Of a stretch of DNA of 64,000 bases, positions 36,430 to 47,913 are shown one piece after another (position 1 is the stretch's first letter; the number at the start of each line of letters is the position of its first letter). The translations under genes and the position numbers were made by a program. The notes beneath the pieces are model-generated. The model made no database searches, was not told the origin of the DNA, and worked only from the letters and a program-made list of their open reading frames with translations. The stretch is from Brasenia schreberi (lineage: Eukaryota > Streptophyta > Magnoliopsida > Nymphaeales > Cabombaceae). Where the stretch lies: NCBI GenBank assembly GCA_036023115.1, contig JAYKKT010000049.1, positions 620,001 to 684,000 of the forward strand, in the 5' to 3' direction.

Positions 36430-37200
36430 GCAGGTGTGTTTTAATTAGTGGTATCCGTATTGCACCTTATGATATGGTGCAAGTAACCTTTATCGTATGA
36501 TATAGGTTATCATGCTGTATCGTACGATACGGGGCCTCTATTCACCTCTCTTCACTAACAATATCATATCAATGGAGTGGCCTCTATTCTCCTCTCTTCA
36601 CTAACAATATCACATCACCGGAGTGTCATAGACTCAATAATCAAAGAAATGGAGCTCATCGTTTTGTTTACATATGAAAATGAGCAAATGTGTCAACTAC
36701 ATGTACAAATATAGCAATTTGTTAATTTTGATACATTAGAGAAGTGAATTATGGAAGATAATGAAGAAAATACACTCCTAACCGAAAAAGACATTGCATG
36801 GATTAATTTGGAAGAAGGGCAACAACATCATCAAGGAGATGAAGATTTTGATTTTGAAGCAGAAGGTTGTGAGAATCTTCAACAAGGAGAAGATAGAGAT
36901 TATTTAGTTGATAATCTTGATTACAATATGTAAATGTAAATGTATTTTATTTTTTGCTCCAAAATATGTAATTTTTTAAAATTGTTCAATGGTGAATGAT
37001 CAATATGTACTAAACTTTGCATTATATGAATTCTTTGCAATTGTCATGTTTTTGCTATTTTCTTTTTTAGATTTTTTCTAATTTTTCTGATTTTTTAAGA
37101 TTTTTACTAATTTTTAAATATTAAAATATGATAGGCTATGCTACGATATGCCCGTATCATAGACCAAAATGATACACGATACAATATGCGTTGAACAACA
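36430..37200 (+). mobile_element. Possible hAT-type DNA transposon remnant
   Basis: A 60-codon open frame at 36,751-36,933 is strongly acidic (EDNEENTLLTEKDIAWINLE, ending DYLVDNLDYNM), like the acidic tails that follow the dimerisation domain of plant hAT transposases. It is flanked by sequences with similar palindromic strings: gtatcgtacgatac at about 36,515-36,530 and atatgcccgtatcat...gatacacgatac at about 37,140-37,180 in roughly inverted order. No exact terminal inverted repeat or 8-bp duplication could be fixed, so both the family and the limits are tentative. Confidence 0.35.
36533..36624. repeat. 46-bp tandem duplication
   Basis: Two adjacent copies, 36,533-36,578 and 36,579-36,624, each starting ggcctctatt and ending ggagt, with a few mismatches. 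Confidence 0.9.
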
Positions 37201-37439
37201 TTGGTTTTAGTTGGCCATCATGGTAGAACCTTGGACTCCATGAGTTGATGTAGTGGAGGAAAATCTATATCATCTTAGGCTACCATGAAGTTGGACGCAT
37301 ATGGTGGTATTGTCGGTTAGAGCACCTTGTGCATGCATATTGATCAAAACTTGGATTCGTGTTGGAGACACAAATGGTTGCATTGTAGGAAACACTGACG
37401 AGAAGGATGTCATAAGAAATGCCTGCCTTCTTGGGCCAT

Positions 37440-37790
37440 CAAGTTAGGATTCTTTGGGAAATGTTAGTGTGCATGTATTGTAGGTTCGACATTGAAGATT
37501 GAAGAATGTGCAACTTCTTATGTACGTACTTAAAGTAGGCCATTGTTGGGCTAGAGCTTGAGTGGCTGTTTTAGTAGACTATTTTCATTTCACAACTAGT
37601 ATCTCCTATTTTTGTAGGAAAGCTAATTGATTTGCGACCATGATGGGCATGGTCTTTAACATCTAGCAGAACAGAGATGTTGAAGACTCAAGAATGGTGT
37701 AACTTGTGGTGTACGTACTAAAATTAGGCTATTGTTGGGTTGGAGCCTAAGTGGCTACCTCAACAACCTATTTTCATGCCTCGAGACTCA
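37440..37790. repeat. Imperfect direct duplication
   Basis: A block at about 37,480-37,600 (gaagattgaagaatgtgcaac, tgtacgtact, ggccattgttggg, ctattttcat) recurs with changes at about 37,670-37,785 (gaagactcaagaatggtgta, tgtacgtact, ggctattgttggg, ctattttcat). The origin is unknown; it may be LTR or leader sequence of the neighbouring gypsy element. Confidence 0.6.
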
Positions 37791-38018
37791 TCTATGTCGT
37801 GGGCTTAAACTGACATCCCCTTTGAAACACATTGAAAGCTTACCATGTGCTCCTTGATTTTTCGCTGTCAATAACATGTTAAAGGATGTCTATTCTGACT
37901 CTTCTTCATACTTTGGTTGTTTTTCTTATTTTGAATTGTAGGGCATATATAAATATGTAGGTAGTTTTATCAATATAATATTTTATAAAATATAATCGTA
38001 CTTAATCCCTCATTCCAC

Positions 38019-38281
38019 ATGGTTCCACTACTTTCAACTACCATATGCCATCCTTCACCATCTCCTCCTACTACTCCACTTTTCGTCAGTCAAAACCACT
38101 ACCATCAATTCCAGAACCATCTAGAGAACCTAAATAAACCACAAAACCACCTATATATAAATATTTTGATTATGTAGGTGATTTTGACCGTGACTGCAGC
38201 AGTTTTTACGTGGTTCTAGAAAGTAAAGGAATAGTCGGAGGTGGTAAAAGGAAGCATCTGGTTGAAGAGGTAGAATCATGT
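38019..38281. repeat. Imperfect fold-back (MITE-like) segment
   Basis: The left arm (about 38,019-38,152) and the reverse complement of the right arm (about 38,178-38,281) share a common order of strings: catg-tt-c, ctttcaac/cttcaac, atgc, atcctt/ttcctt, accatctcc/accacctcc, actactcc/actattcc, agaacca, aaaccacct. Together they would form a long imperfect hairpin. No terminal duplication was identified. Confidence 0.4.
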
Positions 38282-38709
38282 CAAATGGGACATTATGCAC
38301 GGTGCTGAGACATTATGCATGATTGTGCACCGTATGCAAATAGAATTACCTACCTATATATACATATATTGTATATTGTTGTTTCCTCTTTCTTGATTTT
38401 TGGACATTTGACATCACCATTTTCATTTCCATCTTCTTGGCTTTCATTGCAAAATGGTATTCTTGGATATGCTTTTGGGTCACCAAAAATTACTTTCAAA
38501 TAAAATATCTTATATTCACAATAAAGACCTGCAGTTTTCGGTTTTGCATAAGAAATACGAGAGCTACTGGACTCTTAACGAAATCAGGTCATGTTTGAAA
38601 GTGAGGGTCGGAATCGAAATACCTTTGATCCACAGTAGAGGTTCCCGTTCTTTCTTTTGCTCGTGAGAAATACAAGAGGCGGATCCATTGGTTTTTTAAT
38701 CGGATCGGG

Positions 38710-39261
38710 TCATGATTCTTTGGTCCTTGGGGAGGTGAGAGGGGAGAGCGTGAGCAGCTCGGGCTCAACAAATCCGGGTCTGGATCTGGACGATGGGTGG
38801 AGGTAAAACCTCAGATCCGCGATGGCGCTCTCTTCCACCTCGCGGGTGATCAGCGGCGTTGGACCCACGCCGGCGTCGCGATCGTGGTCGGAGATCGTCA
38901 GCGACAAGAACGACGACTCGAATGGCGTCATGCTGAGGACGGATGGAAGAGACGGGAACCCACCCACGGTGGGGGTTCTCATGGGAAGGTTCAGGTTGAG
39001 GAGGGCGGCCTTGCTGACGTGAACGCTAGGCTTAATCTCAAGCTTCGTAGCCCTCTGTCGCCTTTCGTGCAGCTTGAAAGAAGACTTCTTAACGCCCACG
39101 GACTTCGCCGGAGCGTCGCCGGCCTCCAATGAAGGAGTTGACGTGCTTTGTTCGGCCGGACCGGTGAGGCGCTGGACCAGCTCGCGGAAGTTTGCCGTGT
39201 CTGCTTGAACGAAAGTTGGCAGTGCAGCGCTCTGGTTGCCGCGTATCGCAGGTCGATCCAT
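38710..39261 (-). CDS. VQ-motif protein (VQ4/MVQ-like)
   Basis: Intact single-exon gene of 183 residues on the minus strand. VQ proteins are small plant nuclear regulators that bind WRKY factors through the FxxxVQxLTG motif and, in one subgroup, are phosphorylated by MPK3/MPK6. The motif is perfect at residues 25-34 (FRELVQRLTG) inside FVQADTANFRELV, which marks the subgroup of VQ4, VQ11, VQ19, VQ31 and VQ33. The C-terminal FYLHPSSRSRPGFVEPELLT block is also typical of that subgroup. Several Ser/Thr-Pro sites (RTPTVG, GPTPL, LSPLTSP) could be MAP-kinase targets. The start is the only ATG that keeps the conserved N-terminus. The gene is much more GC-rich than its surroundings, as expected for a coding exon. 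A copia insertion begins a few hundred bases upstream of the start. I am sure of the family, less of the exact orthologue. Confidence 0.93.
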   Translation of the reverse strand: MDRPAIRGNQSAALPTFVQADTANFRELVQRLTGPAEQSTSTPSLEAGDAPAKSVGVKKSSFKLHERRQRATKLEIKPSVHVSKAALLNLNLPMRTPTVGGFPSLPSVLSMTPFESSFLSLTISDHDRDAGVGPTPLITREVEESAIADLRFYLHPSSRSRPGFVEPELLTLSPLTSPRTKES

Positions 39262-39399
39262 ATTATCATATTATGGATCGGTCGCCTCGACAACATTATA
39301 AAGATCTACGAGGTTTGTTGTCGGCGAAGTGAATAATGCAAAGAAACGATGAAGGACCAAAAACGGGTTCTACACGACTGACATCAAGAAATTTGACGG

Positions 39400-42300
39400 T
39401 TTCACACATTAGCTTTCATAATTTTTTTATCAATCACATATCTTCTCTATTGTCATAATGTAAAATATTTATAGAGGGAGAGTCCTATTTCATTTGATGT
39501 TTTTCACGTCTGGACTTTTCGATACAAGCAACTTTTCATTTTATTTACCTAACAAATACATTTTATGTGTATATAACATTTCCACATATTTATAGCTGAA
39601 AATGTCTACAATTTGGTGTTACATCACCTACTTTGACATTCGAGCTAAGTAATCTAACATAATGGTTTTACCTCCCACTTTTGTGGGGTTTTCTATGTCA
39701 TATCAACTATAATTGTTGTAACAATCATGACCTGTTGTGTGTTTTCTTACCTACAAAACAATCACTTTTAAAGATATCTCAAACTCATTTTTGTAATATG
39801 CTTTGAGAAAAGATCTTCTGTTATACATTTTGTCAAGCAGTATGTCAACATATTATCAATTTGACATATATGACATAGATATTTCATTTCTCATAATCAT
39901 ATGATGAACATAGTGGTATTTAACCATTATATACTTGCTTTTTGAATTATCAGCTCAACTCTTAATCAAAGTAATTGTTGCATTATTATTACAATAAATG
40001 ACAACTGACTTGTTGGCTATATCTAGCTTCAAATCACGTATGAAGTAGCTTATTCAAACGATACTTGTTGCAGCTATACAACAAGCCACATACTTAGCCT
40101 CCTTTGTATGTAACAACACTACACAACTCTGTTTCTTACATAAGTAAGAAATAACTCCATCTCAAAATAAGAATATTTGTCGAGAGGTTGATTTGTTGTG
40201 CTCCTAACAAAGTCAGCATCTGAGTATCCTACCACTTTCAGTTCATCTACTTGAAAGCAAAGTTTCAAGTCTTTTGTTCATTTGAGATATCTTAGAATGT
40301 TTTTTATAGCTATCCAATGCTACCAACAAGGATTACTTTGATATCGACTTATAAGACCAAAAACAAAGTTGATATTAGTCTTATACACAACATAGCATAC
40401 ATCAAGCGATCCATAACTTGTGTTTAACATCTCCCTCACCAAGATAATTGGCCTTACTTAATTTGATGTCTTTTATAACGGGTGTAGATGTATACTTGCA
40501 TTCACCTATTTTAAACTTTTTGAGGATATAATCGATATATCTATCTTAACTTAGGTATAAGAGTTTAGATTCTCTGTCTCGAGAAATCTTTATACCTATG
40601 ATATAGGATGTTTCACCCATATCCTTTATTTTGAACCTTGAGTTTAACCATGACTTGGTATTGATAATCATCTCATTGTCATTCCCAATCAACAATATGT
40701 AATTTATGTATAATGATAAAATAATAAAGTGACTCATACTGTTCCAGACATATAGACAGTGGTAAAGTTCATTATCCACAAACCCAAGTTCCATAATGAT
40801 ACTTTGAAAAGTCAAATACTATTGACGAGGTGATTGTTTAAGGCCACATAAGGATTTTTTCAACCTATATATTTTATCTTCTTAGCCTTTGACTACGTAT
40901 CCTTTAGGTTGTTGCATATATATGATTTCATCTAAATCTCTATCTAGATAAGTAGTCTTTACATCTAACTGATGTAAATTCAAATCATAGTATGGTGAGA
41001 TTGCCAAGATTATCCTTATGGATGCGAATTTTGTAACAGGATAATATGTATCAACATAATTTATACCCTTAAACTTTTCAATAGACCCATCGAATTTATA
41101 TTTCTTTTTCAGAACCCATTTGCAACATATGGCTTTCCTTCTTTTTGGTAATTCAGTAAATTCTCAAACTTGTTTTTTTTTTTTAATGGATTCAATTTCC
41201 TCATCCATAGCCTTTTCTGAGTCTGACTATTCAAATGAGTCAATAGCTTGCTGATATGTTAAGTTATCTGTCAATACAACTGGTACATATATTCTAAAGG
41301 ATCCAACTCTGAGAACATCCGAGAAACTATTATTTCCTATATATACCCGATGTTCTCGTAACTTACATTTCTTTAGGTTCATAACCCCTTCCTTGCTTTT
41401 TAAGATATATCTCATTGCTCTTCAATTAATCCATCAATTAGATATTGGGTGGTCTATGTAGAGGCATTCTAAAATCATACAGATTATGTCATGCTTCTCT
41501 GATTGATTATCTTGTTGGGCGTTCCTAGTGTCAGCCATCTTGTTGTGGCAATTCCTCTAATAGTGCTTCATTTTTGTACAGTTGAAGCACTTGATCGGAA
41601 AAACAGTTTCTTGTGATTTCGTAAAAGTTTGACCATCTTTCTTGTTATTCTTGCCAAACTTCTTATTTGATTTATTTTTTTTCTAGTTTGGTTTAGAGCT
41701 TAATCCTATATCATCTTTAGCTATTAACAATTTATTCTTATTTCTATTCATGTGTTCTTATTCAACTGCTAGTTTAAGGGGCAACTCAGAAAGGTTTCCT
41801 TCAAATCTTAATTTAAGGGTTGTGGCAACCATGTTTCATGATAAGGAAGACTATTTAGGATAGTGAATATTTGCATAGCCTCGGGGATGACCGATTTTGC
41901 TAAAGTTAGGTCTCTTGTCATTACCAACATTTAATTCATATGTTCTACTACATTATCTCCTTCTTTCATTTTATAAGAATTATATTTTTGTTGTAACAAT
42001 TAAACATGTAACTTTATTGTAATATCATATTTAGTTATTATAGAATCAAACAACTCTTTAGCAGTCTCATATTTCTCGAATATTCTAATGAGGTCATCCT
42101 CCATATATGTCATCATTATTGTTTTGGCTATTGAGTCATATCTAAGTAATATTTTATACACTTCATTTTCTTCTTCTATTGCATTTGGAGTAGGTGGTTG
42201 AACTATTTCTGTTAGAACATAGTTTACACCTTCAAGTGTAAATACTAATGGGATACGTCTTTTTCATGTTTGAAAATTTAGACCGATTAGCTTTTCTATT

Positions 42301-43360
42301 TTTGCTAACTTAGATAAACGAATTCTGGAGTTCATTTTGATTTGTTTGACAAAAATAACAATAATATTGTTTAAGAAAAGAAACAACCAACATGTAATAC
42401 GTATATTAGATAACTAATAGCATACTATTGCAACACAAATTGCAAAATATTCAGATACTAAACTGAAAATATCTCTAGGTACCTAAAAGTAATTTCAATT
42501 GAACTTAGGTATCAGTTTGAAAATACTCTTAATTTGATTATGTTACTTCATAATCAACCTAGGGAGAAAACTATAATTTTTCCTTATATCTTGCCATTGT
42601 AATTTAAAAAAAAAAATCAGGGGTAAACCAGGAATCTTACCCGTCTGTTCGTTTTTTTTATTTTTCAAGAAGACTCGGGGTAGAATTGTAAAATGATACC
42701 TCATTTTTAGTAAAATTTGTGACTGATCAAGTGTAAGATAATAATTTTGTTCCTTAGTTTGAATGTGTATTTTTCTTAAAGACAGGGATAATACTATCTT
42801 TTTATACACTAGCAAACTTGTGAAATTATGCTTGTCCAAAGACAACAGTTTAATTTCATAGTTTGATGTTTTATAATTTTCATAAACTACCAAAAGACAA
42901 TTTTTTCTTTTTATTTGTTAAGGATAAAATTGTTTTCTTACACTAAAATATCTGAATTTTTTCATAATTTCACCTAGTGATAGTTTTGTAAAAAGTAAAA
43001 ATGACTAAAAGCGTAACGAACTTTTCAGTTCGCTATCCTAATTTTTCCCTCCACGGTTTTCAGAAACTGTTGGACAATTTTCAATGGTTCGAGAAGAGAG
43101 AGAAAAAAGGTAGGGAAAGAGAGAGGGAGAGGGTGACGAAGACTAAGGAAGAGAGAAGGAAAGAGAGGTACAGTGGGAGAGGGAGAAGGAGAGGGGGCTC
43201 CGCGCTCCGCTATTCCGCCTTTAGCCTTTCTGTGGAGATTTCACTTCTCACTTCTCTGCCTTTGAACCTCTATGCTCCTTTATCGGCCTCTCTACTTGCC
43301 TTTGGGCCTACGATCCCTTTGGGCCTTTCTAGCATATCGCCGCGCATTTTGGTGGTTCAT
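39400..43360 (-). mobile_element. Ty1/copia retrotransposon, copy C (integrase deleted)
   Basis: Same family as copies A, B and D, on the minus strand. A probable 3' LTR lies at about 39,345-39,660, next to a purine tract (gtgggagg, complement of about 39,672-39,680). RNase H is at about 39,990-40,260 and RT at 40,430-41,200. The open piece 40,546-40,815 carries the RT palm, with the active site altered to YINY. A fused frame at 41,227-41,415 starts as protease/pre-integrase (MRYILKSKEGVMNLKKCKLR, VVLTD) and runs directly into the RT N-terminal lead-in (NLTYQQAIDSFE). The integrase is therefore missing. Gag follows at about 41,520-42,330 with a CCHC knuckle that keeps all metal ligands but contains a stop. 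A leader with a purine-rich block runs to about 43,360, where it breaks off without a 5' LTR or primer site. Confidence 0.87.
43090..43200. repeat. Purine-rich GA/GAA low-complexity block
   Basis: Imperfect gagaga/ggaaag sequence in the leader of copia copy C, at the same place as the GA repeat in copy B. Confidence 0.8.
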
Positions 43361-43529
43361 TGTTGACCTTAACTAAGGAACCACCAAAAAGAATAAAACA
43401 CGGCGAGAAAAGCTAACGAGATGGCCTTTTGATTGTGCTATTCATTGTTGACCTTTGGGCCTATGATCCCTTTGGGCCTTTCTCGCCGTGTTTTATTCTT
43501 TTTGGTGGTTCCTTAGTTAAGGTCAACAA
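43360..43529. repeat. Perfect 51-nt inverted repeat with 68-nt spacer
   Basis: Arm 1 (43,360-43,410, starting ttgttgaccttaactaagg) and arm 2 (43,479-43,529, ending ccttagttaaggtcaacaa) are exact reverse complements over 51 bases. The spacer also contains tttgggccta-gatccctttgggcctttct (about 43,454-43,482), which directly repeats 43,302-43,330, and gattgtgctatt, which reappears inverted just right of arm 2. It sits between the broken 5' end of copia copy C and the next LTR element. Confidence 0.95.
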
Positions 43530-43575
43530 TTAATAGCACAAACAACCTTATAGACCCTCCTCCCTAGAGTTCAAA

Positions 43576-43580
43576 TAGTC
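43576..43580. repeat. Target site duplication of gag-only LTR element, left (tagtc)
   Basis: The five bases tagtc are repeated exactly at 49,388-49,392 on the other side of the element. Confidence 0.92.
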
Positions 43581-45083
43581 TGTCATGGGTCGAATTTCAA
43601 AATCAAAATTTTCGAAACTCACTACCTTTGATGGCAAGAACCACCTCCGTAATCCTTTTAGCCTCCCCTTTGGCGCGCACGGGGCTGCTACACGTTTGAT
43701 GTTCAGCCACATGCAAAATGCCCAGCGGAACCTCCTCTTTGTTGGTGCATGTCTCACACACACCTACGCTCCCTTAGAGTCAAGCACAAGAATGCATGTG
43801 AAGAGAAGCAAGGTCACCAACTATATTTCACGCCAACCTTGATACAACCGATCCAATACAAACACCAGTGGACTGCACACACCCACACGATCTTGAACAC
43901 ACACACTCACCCTAACTAATTAAGGTCCTTCCCCAAGGACCTAGCAGAGACACCTCTCGCCCAGCCTCACGGTGAATGCACAAGACTCTCTCATAGGTAA
44001 ATCACTCACGTCGGGGAACCAACCTCTCACAAGTGACTATCATGCCCCTTTTACAGAGAGCACTCGACTGGCCCTTCAACTCCTAGCTGGTTCGGCTGCC
44101 TTGCATGAAACGGCTGCAAGGTGTAACGTCTGCATCAAGGGTTGATCTGGCTAGTCTAGTGGGTAACGTCTGCACCGGCTGGCACAGGGTAATGCCTACC
44201 ACAACCTGCAACGGCTGCACGTGCTCTACCCCATGCGCACCTCTTTGGCTCCCTCCTGAATTGCAGTGCCCCTTCGTCTTCTAGGGGATGGTTCGGCTGC
44301 TCCCTGCTTGAAACGTCTGCCATGGTGTAACGCCTGCATCAAGTGGTGCTCCTCCAAGAAATGGTTGCCCCCTGCTCTTCATGAATCAACTGGCCTTATT
44401 GTAACATCTGCAATACCAAGGATGACCCTTTGCTTCAGCTTCCAAGCTCCTATCGCAGCTGCCCAAGAGTCCCTCCAGTTTCCATATGAAACCGCCACAA
44501 CTCTTCGGCTCCCAACATGTAACCGCAGTGCCTCTTCATCTTGGTTCAGCTTCCACAACACCTATCGTACTAAAGCTCCACACGAGCACCTGTCGCACGT
44601 CAATTCTACACGACCACCTACTGCAGCTGTGTCCAAAGGGTGCCTCCTCAGCTCCCCATGTGAAGCCACACCCCTGGTGAAACCTCCCTACATTAAAGAC
44701 ACTTGGTTGCTTTTGTAACCGCATCTTCAACAATGATGGCACACGGTTGCTGCTGTAACCGCAACACCCTTGGCTGGTGTAACCGTCTTGCCATGCACCA
44801 TCGGTTACGTCTGCGCCTGGCCAGCACTCGGATGGAACTAAACCTGTCCCTAACCGACTCCACCCTAGCCCACTATGTCACTTTGACTCAGGGCACAACC
44901 TAGGCTAGACTCAAGACTTGACTCACTTAAGCTTACAAACACTCACTCGGGCTTATAAGGGACCAAACACATAAACATAAACACAAAACATGTATGTATA
45001 AGAGAGGTTTACATGACTCGTCATTGTGAAGCTCCGGATGGGCGACACATGGGCGTGCGCGCCATAGGCTCCTATCTGTGACA
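43581..45083 (-). repeat. 3' LTR of gag-only element
   Basis: 1,503 bases, beginning tgtcatggg and ending ctgtgaca on the plus strand. It contains many repeats of taac-g-ctgc-like strings also present in the other LTR. It has an extra block of about 30 bases near 44,170-44,205 that the right LTR lacks. The complement of 45,084-45,095 (gccgagggagaat) is a weak purine tract next to it. Confidence 0.93.
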
Positions 45084-45628
45084 ATTCTCCCTCGGCCAAG
45101 AAGGACCTCGCCCTCGAGGTCTCATGAGCGTGTGCCTTACCTAAGGCACTCTCCCGAGTGAGCACTGCTTACGTTCCTGGCCATCTGATCCTTCGCCTTC
45201 CTCAGCTTCTGATGTTGGTACATATCCGCCCTTCTTGGGTATCGTATGGCGAGCATGAACTTCCCCTAGAAGAAACCTCCTTGTCGGCCCCGGTCTAGCG
45301 CTGGCCATCCGCCTGCTGTGGCACGACCTTGGCATGGTGTTATTCACCTACCATGAATCTGTTGTAGCGTTGGTCGCTTGTCTCCTGCGGCCTGACCTGG
45401 CGCTAACGGTAGCGCACGTTTGATGGTGCTAGGCCTCGGCACTGGTGCCTTACTTCTGACGCCTTCAACTATCGAAAAACCTCCCTTCCTAAGGGGGTTT
45501 TCTGGCACTCCTGCCCCTTCGCGGCCCTGACTTGGCGCCCAATCCTGTCCCCATGGGATGACCCTCTGCCACTAGTGACTCTTGGCCCTACTACTGGCCT
45601 CTCATCGTCAGGTATAAGGCAGCGCATG

Positions 45629-45967
45629 TCAATGTAGCAGGTGTTTTTCTGGATCCACACATAACACGAACCCTTGCTGACCTTCGTGTATGATGACCAA
45701 GCATCGAAGGTGTGGCACTACCATCGCTTGTGCAACTATCAGGAAGTCACACCCCAATATCATTGGGTATACATCTATGGCTGCTACTGATATGTCCATT
45801 ACGACCTTCCACGGTTCAACTCTCAACTTGCACCCTCGTGCTACTCCATCTATGGAACTCATGGCTGCATTTACAAGTTTTAGTTGAGTTGTGGATGGTG
45901 TCACCTTCAACCCCATCGTCTTGGCAACTTGTGGCGAAATCAATGAATGACTCGCCCCCGAGTCCAC
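45629..45967 (-). pseudogene. Retroviral-type aspartic protease of the gag-only element
   Basis: 112 open codons beginning MDSGASHSLISPQVAKTMGL, with the DSG active site, followed by the flap region and V-Y-P-M-I-L-G-C-D-F-L near residue 72, the second landmark of the retropepsin fold (I-L-G-x-D). It would cut the gag precursor. The frame ends about 0.55 kb before the 3' LTR and no RT follows. Open as it stands, but it lacks an independent start context and belongs to a dead polyprotein. Confidence 0.85.
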
Positions 45968-46117
45968 TAATGCTCGAATAGTATGTCAGCCCATTTGTAC
46001 CTTCACGAAGCTCAAGGCTCTGTTTGGACCCTCACAACTTACAATGTTGAGGAGCTGGAATTGCGCAACCTGGATCACTTCATCCCCTAGCGCATCGGTC
46101 ACTTATTCGACCCTAAT

Positions 46118-47000
46118 TTACTCCCCCACATCTAAGGTAGCTAACTTCGCCTTCTTAGGACAATTTCGCATGAGATGCAGCCCGGTGCATATGTAGCACG
46201 GCCCCACTCCCTTGCCTCCACTCTTGCCTGCTGAAGATGATGCTTTCACTCTCTTCTTTGGCTCTTTACCGTTCTTATTGTGGTACTTGGTTGATTTGTC
46301 GTCTCTCCTCCCTTTAGGTGCATCACGACTCTCATCTCGCATACTCCTAAGGTCGACGAAACTCTCTATAGCTGAAATCGCATCCAACATACTCGATGGA
46401 TCTCTCCTCCTCAGCTCAACTTGAGCCCAAGGTTGCAAACCTTCCTCAAAGTGAAAGAGTTTATCAACTTCAATCATATCCCACACATCTAACAGTAACG
46501 AGCTGAATTTTTGCATGTACTTGTGAAGAGTACCTATGTGCTTAAGCTTCGTAAGAAGCTCTCGGGTTCAGTGACTATTGTTCGTAGGCGTGAATTGACT
46601 CCTCAACTCACCACGGAACTCCTCCCAACTCAACAGGAGAGCGGCACCTCCATTGGCGGCTGCTACTTCCCTCGTACGCCACCAAACCTTCACATCATCT
46701 TTTAGAAAAAGCGAGGCAACTAGCACCTTATTGTGCTCAGCCATCTAAGATACACTCATATATCTCTCTAAATCCCACAGAAAATTCTCCAACAAATTTC
46801 TGTCTCGAACCCTCCCAAATGGTGAAAGTTCTGGAATTCGCAATTTCAGACATACAAGGTTAGAATCGCGTGTCATTTCATGCAAACCTACTGAAGAACC
46901 TAGGTTGTGTTCCCATTATCGGACCTCCGGCTCAGTGAATGCTTGCATTGGTTGCTTCTGAAATCGAGCCACTTGCACGGCAAGTTGGACCTAGCTCTCT
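46118..47000 (-). pseudogene. Gag of the gag-only element (one stop)
   Basis: The capsid-like region is readable from about 46,700 (KVWWRTREVAAANGGAALLL, then SWEEFRGELRSQFTP), followed by a stop at about 46,570. From 46,516 it continues as MQKFSSLLLDVWDMIEVDKL, then FEEGLQPWAQVELRRRDPSS. A basic linker precedes the zinc knuckle C-Y-I-C-T-G-L-H-L-M-R-N-C, a CCHC with correct spacing (CX2CX4HX4C). Gag packages element RNA into particles. Sequence upstream of about 46,800 is less clear. Confidence 0.82.
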
Positions 47001-47898
47001 TTCATCAAGTCTTGATTTTGTTGAAGTTCAGCTTGTGTCACTTGTATCGAGTCCAGTTTTTGCAAAATCTGCATCAACACATCGTCGGCTTTGGTTCAGT
47101 GGGAAGAACCAGCGTCTTCCCCTACTCCTCTTCTGGTCTTGTTTGGACTTGTTACAAAGTACAGACACAGAATCAGGACACAACAGACCCGAACTGAAAC
47201 CAAAATTACAGACCCGAATTAAACTTTTGCAGAAAACTATACCTTTGCACAGTTGATTTCTAGCTGAGTTACAGACCCGAATTCAAGCCCTTACAGACAC
47301 CGATTACAAAATCCAAAACCACTGTGAACTTGTCTGATCTACGAAGAGTGTTCACACCAAATTTTGCAAATACCGACCAGATTTGCCCTCTCAAATTAGC
47401 TATGCAAAACCGCCAAAATCCATTTTAGCATTTTCTATAACACTCTACAGCAACCATCGTCAAATGAGTTTTCCAACAAAATTTATCCAATTTTCCGGCA
47501 ATGCACAGTTGTCCCATGTCCACCTGAACCTGCTCTTGATGTTTTATCACTAAGAAGCAATTCGTTAGTCCAAGATTTCACCAAAATGTTCAGTTCTTCA
47601 CGGATTACAACAGAAGTTCAGTTTTGAATTTTTTGGTTTTTCGATCCACTTTGGCTGCAATTTCTGGCAGCTTCTCCTGTGATTTTCTTAGATGGAGTGT
47701 GTCTTATTATACCTTGATAGAATCTCATTGAATTGAAACAGTTTTCCCTTTCTTTCAATCAACTTAGCCCATCCACAATCGAATCAGAAAATTTGCAGAA
47801 AAAAATTTTCCAACAGAATTTTTTGTCCACTTGAGATTCGATTTTAGATGCCTGTTTGATCGATTTAACAGATCAAAGGCATGGAATCGAGCAATTAA

Positions 47899-47910
47899 GC
47901 TCTGATACCA
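47899..47910 (-). other. Primer binding site of the gag-only element (tRNA-Met)
   Basis: The complement reads tggtatcagagc, a perfect match to the usual plant initiator tRNA-Met primer site, three bases from the end of the 5' LTR. Confidence 0.95.
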
Positions 47911-47913
47911 AAC

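Noticed and set aside
38797..39336. Plus-strand frames of 62-111 codons and a second minus frame
   Set aside because: Shadows of the GC-rich VQ gene, which has the conserved motif in its own frame.
44266..44903. Several open frames of 60-150 codons
   Set aside because: They lie inside the GC-richer LTR of the gag-only element; matching frames recur in the other LTR with different breaks, as expected for non-coding repeat sequence.
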